NCBI GenBank assembly: GCA_036877525.1
Contig: JAZGTH010000065.1
Coordinates: forward strand, 6,545,001 to 6,609,000
Direction: 5' to 3'
Length of the DNA stretch: 64,000 bases
From: Chromobotia macracanthus
Lineage: Eukaryota; Chordata; Actinopteri; Cypriniformes; Botiidae
The notes under the pieces were generated by a model. That model searched no databases and was not told where the DNA came from. It saw nothing but the letters and a program-made list of their open reading frames with translations. Below are positions 36,986-49,100 of this stretch, one piece after another. Position numbers and translations under genes: made by a program. Each line of letters starts with the position of its first letter. Within the stretch, counting starts at the first letter, position 1.

Positions 36986-37152
36986 TGTGTTGTGACCAAA
37001 ACCCAATACGGATCTCAGAAGAAATGATGGAAATACCTTTCTGAATGTTTCGTTTTATATTTTTATGTTTATATTCGGTTTGTAACACTTTAAAGACTGC
37101 GTGCTGAGTTGTTTAAATGTGTATTGGGGCACGGAAAGTTCTAGAAAGTTCA
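36986..37152 (-). promoter_or_regulatory. dnajb6: DNAJB6 candidate heat-inducible promoter P2 with first exon
   Basis: Reading the minus strand: a perfect four-unit heat-shock element at 37133-37152 (plus-strand pentamers GGAAA GTTCT AGAAA GTTCA), a CCAAT box at 37123-37127, TATAAAC at 37067-37073 and TATAAAA at 37053-37059. A short non-coding exon from about 37030 ends TCACAACACA at 36986, with donor GTAAGC. All parts are in the right order for an HSF1-driven promoter splicing to the acceptor at 33871. Start site and use are inferred. Confidence 0.6.
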
Positions 37153-37787
37153 AGTCACAAGGTTTACACGACCTGCACACGACGGCTGATATAAATCAAT
37201 GAACCAAATGCATAATAACATACACCACAGTTCATATTTCTATTACTGAATTTGAAATAATACACAAACAACGCTCTGTTTAAGCAACCTCTGAGGCAAA
37301 ACAACGCAAAACACATGCTATGTCTGCTGTAATGTATACTTTTTTATAATATTACATAATAGTGTGAAGCCGCACAGCAAATACTTTTATTTGCTTATGA
37401 GAAACTACATGAAAAGATTTTAAAAGTGCAGTCAGATATCAATACAAATGATCGCAGCTGTTCACTGCGTATCGAGACGATTCTTCTCTCATATTAGAAA
37501 TATTAATTTTTTTTTTCGGTTTTGTTCGTTCTCTCTTGTTGTGGTTTTATATCATCCGGTTTGTAAGTATAAAGATGCATCAGCGTCCGATGTCTCAAAT
37601 CCAATGAGCCCCCTACATAGACATCACTTTAGGCATTACAGAGCGCTTCAATGGCGCTCAAAGATGCTGTCTAGATAGGCAGCTCCCACCGTTTTGAAAC
37701 ACAACCCATGAATGTTTTTACGCTCCAAAATTGATGTGTGAACTGCCTTTGTAAAATGTGATTTTAAAATGAACATACTAAACAAAC

Positions 37788-37918
37788 CTTATTAAAACGA
37801 GAACGCGTCCTTCTCTCGCTCTGTTGGTCTACCGCTCTGAATCCCGCGGATGAAAGGTCGAGTTTCTCTCCTCTTTATAATATTATTCCGGCACGATATC
37901 GGACTTCGGGAAAATTCT
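37788..37918 (-). promoter_or_regulatory. dnajb6: DNAJB6 candidate promoter P1 with heat-shock element
   Basis: A perfect three-unit heat-shock element at 37904-37918 (CTTCG GGAAA ATTCT on the plus strand) lies about 25 bp upstream of TATAAAG at 37873-37879. A CpG-containing first exon from about 37847 ends TTAATAAG at 37788, with a weaker donor GTTTGT. CpG density is higher here than nearby, which fits the constitutive promoter. Confidence 0.55.
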
Positions 37919-40900
37919 TCTGTTCGGTCTTCCGAGATCAGTCCGCTTATAGATCAACCTCAAAGGACCAGAGTAAATTCCCAGTGTGATACACAGAGAT
38001 TAGCAGATTTATGGCAGACTCTTTAGCCCTGTTATTGGGCTGTCCCTAATGTTCTGCAACAATCTACCGACCTCTATAAAGCGACATGATTCTAGTGCAG
38101 TTTCGTCACTTCCTGTTAGAGAAAGCGCTAAAGTAGATCGCTCGGTAGTATTGGTGTGTGCGGGATCAGTTATGTAATGTTTGAGAAATGGCGAAAAAAA
38201 CACAAAGCCGTGAAGAAAACCAATTCATTTACCAAGGTTTCGATACGAACGTCTTCACAACATTTGCGGAATGTGAATCAGTTAACCCGTTAGACGGGCC
38301 CGTCTGCATTATTATGGCATCTCAAAACATTCGTGTATATTTTAAGTAATCTGTAAATAGTAATCTCGATTACTGAACGGTGATCATATGCATGAAAACA
38401 AGTGCTGGCGTTGCTGCTATCAGTTTATAACATTAATTCAAACTGAAACTAAATGAATATGTAATGGTTTTAGAGACAGTAGTCGCGGTCCAAACTGAAG
38501 CCTCCACATTCACAAGAGTTGAACTGTTCTCAGTAAAGTGAACACATTCACTGTGAAGATCAGAGGTTCTTGTCTTTCCAGTACATCGTGATGAGGATAA
38601 ATTGCTTTTGCTTACTCAGCCAGCACCTTGGGTGTACCCATGTAATAACTTTGTTAAATAAAATTGTTAATAACTAGTAACTTTGTAAAAGTTTTGAAAA
38701 TTTACACTCTTTTGCCCAAAATGTGGTAGAACTGCATTCAATAAAAGAGCGGCAATTACCACTGAATCTATGTTCCTTATTTAATGCAAATTATTCAGAA
38801 ATATATAACTATGTAATGTAAAGCTAATTAAAAGAATAAGTTCACTTTTTATAATATTTGATATATGTTTGGTGGCACATTGTTTGAACGTTGTTTTACA
38901 TAAAAATTGTAAAAATACTCATTTTTAAATCCAATAACATTGTGTTCATATCATATTTATGTTTGAAAAGGGGTTATAATGTTTAACATTGACATAACTA
39001 CAGGCAAGAAGAATATTAGATAAATTAGTCATTAGATCAGATAATGTCTACATGTGCTTGCACCATTGTCTATCAGGAATCATTTGCTGTATTACTAAAA
39101 CTGGCCAGTAGGGGGTAACAAAATCCCTTTTCCATTTTGATGTTGTCAATCAGTTTCTGTATCACCACCCTACCAGAGCTGCGCACTTTTACACTATATG
39201 CCAACGTGTGCCTTTTTGCAACTAACAAGACTAAATAAATGAATGTTATATTGTCATAATGAAGGGTATTGATTTATAAATGTCAGCTTTCTTTAATTTA
39301 AGGAAGTGTTCAGAATGTTCCAGAAGTGTCATAGATGTGAAGTGATCATTGGTATAGAATATAGGGCTGTTTAAATAAAAATGTAAACAAATAAATAAAA
39401 TGTTTTGTTTCTTCCCACTTACAGTGTTGTAGTAATATAGCCTATTAAGCACGTGCATAAAAACTGATATAAAAATACTTCTTTCAAGATATGTCAGAAA
39501 ATCGCCACATGGAGGCACCCTCAGTCTTTTAATAAAGTACTTCGCTGATCAGGTCAGATTAAATGTTTCTGAAATTATGCCTCAAAATGTTATTTTGAAT
39601 AGAGCAATTAGACTACGCAATGAAACGATTATGTCTTTCTAAAATCTTTCACTGTTTTCTTTTTTTTTACACAATGCATTGCATTTTATCTGCATTTATA
39701 GTTATGGACTAGAGATATGGTCTTAGAGATCTTGTATGACAGTGAAAATTTAGTTAACTAGAGATAGTATTAAAATAATCAGGATAATCAAGTTATTTAT
39801 CATGCAGTGAAATCCATTAAGCCTTCCGTCTCTCTGTTGTTGTGCCCAACATGTCTGGTTAAAGTTTGTAAAGACCAGCCTAACCTAATATGACATGTTT
39901 TTTCCAGCATGGACGTTTATCTAATTTGACAAAATTCAAATTTTTGCATCTTTTTATAGAGGGAATTTGCTAAAGATATTTTTATAGCTGCATAGATTTT
40001 AACATTTTAACAAGATATAAACATAGCTATTATATAAGTATTTCATTTATATATTTAACTATAAACAGTTTATCATTTAAATCTTTACATATGTTGTTTT
40101 AACATTTTGGAGGGTTGTAGTGTCAAAAACCAAACACTACATTTTCTTTAAATTATCCTAATACATTTATCACCACAGAGGAATTTTTACCAAAATAATG
40201 ACAAATTGTTAGAATATAGATTCTTTTCATGTAAAAAAAAATCATACAGACCTCTTAAACATGAAGGGTTTCATAAAACTCTTTAATCGTCCTTAATGAA
40301 TCCTTTGAAATGAAATCTTTCAACTTCCATATTCTGGTGTGAAATGACTTGACCCTTAGTGGAATAATATTTCTAAAAGCTATATAAAATACCTTTGGTA
40401 TATCTACACACATTGATGTGATTGATAGACAACTGCATTAAGTTTGCGAGCTATAATCCATTATAAGGTAATAGGCACAAATAAATCTCCCCATAATTAA
40501 GATCAATCCCTCATAGCAATAGGACAAGTTGTTTTTTTAAGACCCAATTACCTTTGGTCAGAGAGGGAGGAGTCTAGACTCCTAAGTCATTCCAGTAAGT
40601 GGATGTGTGAGAAAGCTAAGACTGAGGGTGGGGGGAGTATATGGAGAGGATCCAAGGAGGAATAAGTTCTCCCCGCTCTCTGACCATCTCTTGCTCTCAT
40701 AGTAGGACCCTGTTAGATTTATGTCAAAGGCACATGTCTTTAATTAATGTTGTATCGATAAGGCATCTGTGGTCACAAGTAGCCTCTTTTCTTGTTCCAT
40801 CACTGGATGTTTTTTTAATTATATGTCAAAGGCCATAAAACTTGAATGAAAATCTGGATCTTAATGTTTTTTTTTTTTGTTATGCTTATGTTAAATGTTA

Positions 40901-41500
40901 TGCAGAATATTCAGATATCTCCAATGCAAATGAAATCTCAAAACATATTTAATCATTGCCATACACTGATACATTTAACCTTGTTCTGTGTCTTGGGTTG
41001 TAGGGTTGGTTTGTCAAAAAAACAAACATTAGGACACACACACACTGAGACAAAATAGGCTTTATACACAACTTTGCATGTTTTTGCTCATCTACAATAT
41101 GATCGCTACACATCATTGTAAACAACTGAATATTTAGCACCTGTATGATGTCATCATTCTAATTTATTTAGCATGGATGTTGGGAGACAGGTTGTTTGAC
41201 CAATTACTAAGAAGAGAGTAGGCTTCCAGAAAAGCCATGTGCTGAAATACCACACGTTGAAAGGTATAGACATTTATATATTCACATACTAATCATCATC
41301 AGCCCTTTGCCAGCCCATCAACATCAACTTAAAGCTGTCCCCAATGCAGCAGAAGCAGAAAAAGGCAAAAAAATAAAAAGAAGCAAAAAGCAAATTCAGA
41401 ATACCGACAGAAAATACTTCAGTTCTTCTCAGTGTACTGAATGTGCTACAGCAGAATTTGGAATAGTGTTTTATAGGCAGACGTTGGCTTTGAAATCACA
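37919..41500. other. Spacer between DNAJB6 promoter and UBE3C 3' end
   Basis: No supported exon. 38070-38310 is mildly CpG-enriched, with an ETS-type site (ACTTCCTGT near 38109) and a 14-bp palindrome AGACGGGCCCGTCT at 38292-38305. A CTCF-like motif (GGCCAGTAGGGGGTA) lies at 39103-39117. Open frames such as 39246-39518 and 41307-41693 look random. Confidence 0.65.
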
Positions 41501-41559
41501 CTGTTTATCAATTTGTCAGAATTTAACCACTAACCTAAAAACAACTTGCAGGTCCTCAG

Positions 41560-42945
41560 TTTGTTTTTATTTTATTGCACAAATGTCAGTATCATTATAC
41601 ATTAACAAAATGCATAATGACAACGCCCAATGGGTGAAATACATAATTAGACAAGTTTTATTATGGATAAACACAATAGACATACAACCCTAAGGCCTTC
41701 AATCTTATATACAGGCCTGTTGCAGCTGTTCATTAATTTCAAAACGAATCATAACCTCTTTTACAGTGCTGGGGAAAAACGCAAGTCTAACGTAATTCCA
41801 TTCTATAGATAAAAGTTTAATTGTAAATTCTTATTTTATCACGATTAAAACAAGATGACTACACACCATTTTCTGACACGTGCTACTGTTCTACCTCCCC
41901 TGTTATCTTCACATATCAAGGTTTCGACTTCTATGACTCAAATCTAATGAACTCCTTTGTTGGTGGCAAATTAGCCATTAAATAATTAAGCTGCAAGTTT
42001 TTCAGCATTTTCAGCAAATGCTACACTATTAACACACCCTTTATCAAGGCATGCACATTTTGAGTGGTACAGCGGAGTGACCTTAAAGGGATAGTTCACC
42101 GAAAATTGAAAACATCCCATCCTATACTCAACCACATTTCATTCCAAAGGCTTTTTTCTGTGTAACAAATAAGAAGACATTTTGAGAAAAGTCTTGGTGG
42201 TTTTGTGTCCATACAATGGAAGTCAAGTAGTGCCAATGTTGTTTGGTTATCAGCGTCAAAATATCTTAATTTGTATTCCTCAGAAGCAAACGACAAAGTA
42301 AATTATAAAAAAAAAACATTTTTGGGTGAGCTCTCTCTTTAAACAAAGCCAGCTCTTTAGTATCCTTATTGTATTAAAGCCGTTTCAGGCATGCTTTTAT
42401 ATTTTATATGTTTTAGCCTGTTTATGGGACAGCGAGGATAATGCATGCATCTGTATTAGCAGACGCACAATATGTGCTGCACAATGGTGACAAAGAGCAG
42501 TTGAAACTGTAAAATCTTAAAACAACAGCTTATCAGCTCAGGTGTTACCAATGCAAAACGAAGTAAAATCAACTTTGTGCTGCCATTTTTTTCACTTCTC
42601 ACTGTATCTCTTACACTGAACAAACATCTAAATGTCTGTGCTTTAGATCAGCAGATGCCTTCTTGAATTCTGTTTTGAATTTATAAATGATGTTACATTA
42701 TTTACAAGTTCAGTCTCTTTGAAGTAAAAATAAAATGGAGCATATAGTTGTCCATTCCAACAACTTCAATCTGTCCTTTTGCATTCCACTTTACCCTCTT
42801 TCATACCCCAGCACTTTCTGCAAATTGCTGCAGAGCCACAGCAGACACACTGTCCCTCCATTGTGATCACTTCCTGTCTGATCACCACTATGAAAGTCAC
42901 AGCTTCCTGTCTGGGTTCCAAGACCATCAAGGAGACACTCATTCC
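41560..42945 (-). other. ube3c: UBE3C 3' UTR region
   Basis: Follows the UBE3C stop. No close AATAAA was found on the minus strand; hexamers occur near 41566-41577, and an ATTAAA near 41812. The 3' UTR is then about 1.1-1.4 kb and includes the inverted-repeat element at 42083-42342. The end is uncertain. Confidence 0.4.
42083..42342. mobile_element. Ostariophysan-type non-autonomous DNA element (MITE)
   Basis: The left end TTAAAGGGATAGTTCACC is mirrored at the right by GGGTGAGCTCTCTCTTTAA. The interior shows the familiar CATACAATGGAAGTCA and TTTTGTGTCCATACAATGG words and long imperfect self-complementarity. The type is known to me as very abundant in carp-like and related fishes. The 42096-42296 reading frame is a by-product. 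Confidence 0.75.
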
Positions 42946-43116
42946 TCAGCTAAGCTCAAAACCAGCAGAGGATTCTATAGCATACAGTAACTTGTTCCTC
43001 ATTTGCTGAGGGTCACAGAACTCGGGCAGCTTGAGAAGGTTCATGCAAGTGCTAGCGGTGGGGAGACGCTCCAGGTCAGTACCTCCATTGTGGATGCAAA
43101 AGGCTGGATAGAGCTC
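42946..43116 (-). CDS. ube3c: UBE3C last exon with the HECT catalytic cysteine
   Basis: Acceptor TTTGTCTCTAG. It encodes ELYPAFCIHNGG, then the active-site stretch TASTCMNLLKLPEF, and ends SAGFELS-stop (TGA at 42946-42948). The thioester cysteine is residue 1049. Plus-strand frames over this exon (42748-42990, 43003-43257) are shadows. Confidence 0.97.
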   Translation of the reverse strand, partial: ELYPAFCIHNGGTDLERLPTASTCMNLLKLPEFCDPQQMRNKLLYAIESSAGFELS

Positions 43117-46100
43117 CTAGAGACAAAGACAACGACACGGGTCAACAAAATATGCCTGAATGAGTTAAATAACATGACAACAGCTAGACATATTTTCAGA
43201 TCTATGAAGTCTGCTAAAATAAAAAAAAACTGGCTAGACATGCTGTGGGGCCTATAACCAAGTGACTGCAAGGCTCACCCCAAAATGAACCTGATTAAAC
43301 CTGCTTTAACGGGCCAATTTTTCTAACAATTAAGGTATTAAAGTATCATTGCTTATTGAGAAAATGTCATGGTGGGAGCCATCCTTTTTAGAAAAGGGTA
43401 TCCATCACCTTTTTTAAATAGGCTACTGTGACAGGGCTATTTCTCCCCTAATGAATTCTGGGGTGTTTAACGGCACCTAATTAAGGCTGAGCTGGCTGAA
43501 GAGGCAGACGAGGTGGGAGGCCATCTCCCCTTGATCTCTCTGCGACTTATTCCTCGCTTACTCCTCTTTTCCATTTATCCCTCAGTCTGTCTGCACCAAA
43601 GTCAAATTCATTAAACAGCCCCACTTTAATTTTGGCAGTAACACATATCTGTGGAATAGCTCAGAGCCATGATTTGTCCCCCACCTGAATTCATATAGAC
43701 TAAAGTAATTTGCTTTTAGTCTATGAAATGACAATTACTGACCTTGGTTACACTAAAACACAGACATAAAAACATATTTGAATCTATTCCTAATATACTC
43801 ATTCTGGTGAGTGTCGTAATATTCTTTATACCCTGAACAAAGATTTAAGGTTACATTTCTGGTGGCTGAATATTAAACAAACTTTAGTTGTCTATTAGAA
43901 GTCAACCATGTGATTTGCCATATTTACCAATTTTATATTGGTATATAGTATATTTACCATTCTGTCTTCCTCATCTTTTGCGGTCAGTTACAGAAAGCTT
44001 TAATTACACAACAGAGACATTAGGCAAGAGCCATCTGAAGGTCAACAGTTGAAGTTTTATCAGCAAGATGTATTTTTTGCAGCCAGTGGCACTTGGCAAA
44101 GCCTCAAATAACATTACTATGACAGGTCACAACCTCTCTAGCACAAGATAAGCACAAGATAAGCCCTATGCTGATAGCCCTTATAATGTAAAAATGATTT
44201 GTTACAATGAGTATTATTTGCTCATACACCCTTAAGCAAATAAATGACGGTATGCTTCGACAAAACAGTGTTCATTTCATTATTTTACCTTTAATGTGAA
44301 ACACCTTGCAGTGAGTATACGTTTTTGTGGTGAGGATCTTGATAACATTTTTCAAATAAATATAAAGAAAATGGGACAAAATCACCACCAGGTGTGAGTT
44401 GGTATGAACTTCACTTGAACTATATGTGATAACAGAGGTGGGAGTCATACTGATGTAGCTCAGATGTAGGGCTGGGTTGGGTCTGTTCACTTTTTTAGTA
44501 ATTCCAAGGCATTTCAAAAGGTCTGATAAAACATGAACTCATTGTAGAAAGTCCAGACACAACACAAATCAGATATCGTCAGTGGTCTTAACTTATGTGA
44601 CTGACCTTGAAGCCTAACAGCGGAGGTCGCGAGCAGCTTGTAACAAATTTGAGTAGCTTGCGTTTTTCCTCATCGCTGAAGCTGTCCACCACATCCCAGA
44701 AGATTTTGATCACTGGATGACTCGCTGTATAACCACCTGAGTATTGCCGCAACAGTTAAAACAATTCTCTCAACACAAATGTATGAATTGAGTGTGTTAC
44801 AGTATTCTAAATGATCAGTTAACACTGTTTCATACAGCAGTTATGGGCCACTGTGTTTAAATAAATCAGAAGAGTCATGCAAATTGGTTCATGCATTTGA
44901 CCTCCTCACATTTTAAGTTAATTGGAAAGTTAGTCAATGTCTGTGGGTTAATTGATATAATGTGTTTAGTTCTTTCTTTTTTAAATATGTGTATATGCAT
45001 TTAAATAATAACCTCTAGCTCTTGGCCATTATATTTAATTATAATTTATATTATATTTTTTCTCATGTATTAAAGTAATTAAATGTAAAGCCAGAGGGAC
45101 AACTTGTCTTTGGTGTCATATATACATATTAAAAACAACAAACACAGAATACCAAAATATATATTAAAAAGAAGAAACACTAGCTAATCAGGCCAAAAAA
45201 ATATATAAAATAAAAGTAATAAGTAAATGATAAAGAAAAAATGCAGTACAAATGTAGCTTGTAGTACCTGAGTAGTTAGTGAATCTCTTCAGGTCTTCCA
45301 AACAAATAGGCACATGTGCACCAGAAATCAGTACCTGAAAATATAGGTGGACATATGACGTGTCTGTTAGATTAAATCAAAAAACACATTTTTATTATCA
45401 TTCATATTATCATCAATTATTATTATCAATCTTTTTAAAGGTAATGAATGGTTTGTGTCTGCTGGTTCATTATCCCTTGCACATGTCTAGTGACTGTGTG
45501 TGTGTGTTAGTTCTCAGGTAAGGTGCTACCTGAATTTCCTGCTGATCAAACATGCGCAGCCACTCCAGGTTAACCACATTGGCCAGACCCTGCCGAAAGG
45601 ACAGGCAGTGTGCTCGGATCTGTTTGTTTAGACGGTAATCGGCCACTAAATGGATGTAGGCTATCCTGTTGGCTGTAGTTACCGGGATGTCCTTTCCCCC
45701 TGATTTGAGCTCGACCACCTGGAAAAAACAAACAGATGGAAGTGTGAAAGGTAGCACCTGTGCCAAAATCACGGCTGTTCTCACGGAGCAGTTCTCTGGG
45801 TTGAGTGATGATTGACTTCCTCCTAGAAAGTGGAGAAGCACAGCTCCAGAGAAAAGTGTTGAAAGTAACTCACACGTAGGAACCCTTTTAATGCTTCACC
45901 TCTCTAATGAAGGGGAAAGTGAAGAAATTATAAATAAAAGATACGTTTGTTAAACAGGTGTACAAATTTGAAAGTCTGTAGTTTGTAAGTTTGTAGTAGA
46001 GGATGTACAGTGTACAGTATAATGAGATGTACGGTATTAAAACACATATGGAAAAAACAAACAGGATTTCCCACCATTCAGCCCAGATTGGGCCACACTG

Positions 46101-49100
46101 AGGTAGTTATCATAGGTTTGGTGGTGAGCAATGGCACTACTAGTAGTCTTGCTGGATGATTAGCTTTAATACTATGCTAACCAGCCACCTTCCAGCAGGC
46201 ATGTTCGAGCTGGTCAACAGATAAGTTCTTTTAAAGACATCGAGACAGATATGTGCCTTATCTCCAAGACTAACACCAGCTAGATTTATTATTAACAATG
46301 ACAAAAGACAAGCAAAGGTGCGCAGTGGAAGAAACAGAAGGGTTGGTCTGGTCTCACCTGGGCCTCCCCAAGATCATTGTTGACTATAGTGAAGTTAAGG
46401 CCGAGGTCTTCCACATCACCTTCATAGCTCTTGAGGAAAAGCAGGTTGCGGTACATCTCTGGGTCCAAAGAGGCCAGATGGTGGATGTCCACATCAGCAC
46501 TGGTGCCTAAGAGCTTCGACAGGAAGAAACTGGCAAATGGCAATTCCACTAGCATGTTTTCATACAGTGCCTGAGGGAGAAATTAAGAGAGAGATATTTA
46601 ACAAAGGATGTTCCCCATAGTATTAAAGGCTGTGAAATGTGCAGTCAGCCAACATGAGTTAAGTCAAGATAAGAGTGTGAAATCATTGTGACAATATCAC
46701 TGTGACAATAATTTGTCTCAAATACTGCCACTTTATTTATAAATATTGCCACTGTATTTCAGCTCAAACTTTAAGAGCATCAGTTGTATCATTAACCTGT
46801 TGTTCCATTAAGAAGCACAAGGCTGGTGAGTCATTAAAGCTAAAGTACTGCAACAGTCCTGAAAAGACCATATTTGAGGGCATTCAAACACACAGGCCTT
46901 AAATAAATGATTACGCTAAAACCCCCTGACCACATAAGCAAAATGGATTATAAATTTTCCAGATCTCCATAATGCATGCATCTAAAACACACACACACAC
47001 ACACACAGGCCATAAATCAGAGCATTTTCTAAACACAGGTTAATCGTGCAACTTTAAACAAGAGGCATTTTTTATGCAAAATAATCCACTTAGCATCATT
47101 CTTCCCATGAGCCCTGTTGTGGAAACATAGGTTGCTGTGCCCTCTTAAACATATCAATAACATTGCTCCTGGGAAGAAGCCGGAATAAGAATATGGAAGC
47201 ACAAGGCAGCCTATTTTTCAAGCCTTTACATTATTTATGGGTGTTTATTGCCAGAAATTGTGCCAAAATGACTTTGGATAAAAAGGATTAATGAATGGCC
47301 AGGCCTTTTAATATAAGTGAGTGCAGTGGCAACGCAATTAATGCAAATTGTGGCACTATCAGGAAAGTAAACGCCAACAACTTAGCATCTCTGCCTTCTG
47401 TTTCTGCCAAATAAATGTGTTAATTTACAGCATTAAGAATCAATAAATATTTAACACACTTGCCATCCATCAGAAGTTCTGACCTTCTCTGATGCCCTTT
47501 AGAAAGGGACAGTTAAATGCTGCTTGTTGAACTGCAGATCTGTTCCGTTATTTTTGTGTATGTGACCTAGAAAGTCTGTCTGTATTTTAGACTGTGGGAG
47601 TACTCATGGAAACATAGTACACATTGCTTTTAAAAGTTCTATATTGAAATTCAATATTGTATAAATGACTGTCAATCCTGGCAAACAACCTCTTAGTCTC
47701 TTTCTTCTCACATAATTAAAAACTCAACCAATATTTCTTTATCATTTATTTACTAACAGAAAGTAGCAGTATAGCAAATGGGATAACACAGTCAGTACTT
47801 ATGCAAGTAAAATTAAGACCACCATATTAGGTTTGGGTTACTCAATATCAAACGAGCAAAAGTGTGATATGGTCATTTATCAACACAGCTATGATAGGGC
47901 TGTAGACAGGAGACTGCAGGTAATCACAATATGCTTGTAAACAGCCATAAACAACACAACTGTTTAATACAACAATTTAAACAGACAACAACATGTATGT
48001 AAACAAATAAGGAACAACTAAGGAGTGCCTCAAAAACCCTCCAGTGTTAAGTAGAACTACTTTCAGTATCTGCTGATACTAGTTCAAAATATGTGCCCAA
48101 AGCTTTATTACTAATTTGAGAACATCACATTAAAACAAGCAACCAGCTAAAATTTGCCAAAACTTTCAATAAATAAAAACATTAATGCAAAACGTTTAAT
48201 ACTGCATTTCAGTAAATGCTTTCAGCATTTCAATATTGCAGGAAGCATTTATTGGCTTGTTAAACAGTGATGAAGACCAGTCAGTGCCACTAAATCTGAA
48301 CTGAATCTGAACTGAATCTGAACTGAATCTGAACTGAATCTGAACATATACAGTAGATACAGACAGTAATAGTAACTACTAAACAGTGACAGAGAAAGCA
48401 GAAGTGTTTACAAAGTCATTGAGCACATTTGAGCATGGCAATGCATATAAGTATTAGTAACAGTTAGGCTTTCATATTTGTCTGAATAAAGTTTTTCTTT
48501 GTGTTTGTCTGTGCCTGAAAAAGCCACACATTAACAGTGATGCAATTCTAATCTATGCAGGTCATCTTTAGAACAGCAAGAAACAAATATCAATATCTCA
48601 CTCAGTCTGTCACTCTCACATATTTATGGAGAGAGAAAGTCGGTTAATTGAAAGTCAAATTCAAATTAATCTTATCATCTTAGTTGCTTTACCCATTACT
48701 AAGGAGTGGGGGCAATTAAATAGAATAAGATCAGGAAAGTGGAGTGGCGGGACTAGCCATTTCTCATGGTAGGAGTTCAGTTATGGCCATTCCTTCATAC
48801 AAAGTGCATGTATGTGTGTGTTCTTTTTAACTCTCTAATAAGTGACCTGAATTGCCTCTTCGCAACTGGTGTTGATGCCTGTGACTGTAAAACAGATCAA
48901 AACTCTATTACCGGCAGCACTGCAGCGGTTATTTATGGTGCTAGCTGATTTAGCGTCCGCGGCCAAATGCGATGGCTACACAAATAGAGATGGAGAATCA
49001 TGAGCTAATGGAGTAGCCTAATTGAGCAGCGAGCTTCTTGGCATGAGGTAATTCATCTACCCTTCCCCCAGTCAATGTGCCTTGCGACAAACAAATGCAT

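Noticed and set aside
38292..38305. 14-bp palindrome AGACGGGCCCGTCT
   Set aside because: Perfect but short, with no arm extension or known site; chance is adequate in a CpG-containing stretch.
41307..41693. 128-codon plus-strand frame
   Set aside because: Lysine-rich, no family resemblance, no splice or promoter context, in AT-rich spacer past the UBE3C 3' end.
42096..42296. 66-codon minus-strand frame
   Set aside because: Lies wholly within the inverted-repeat element at 42083-42342.
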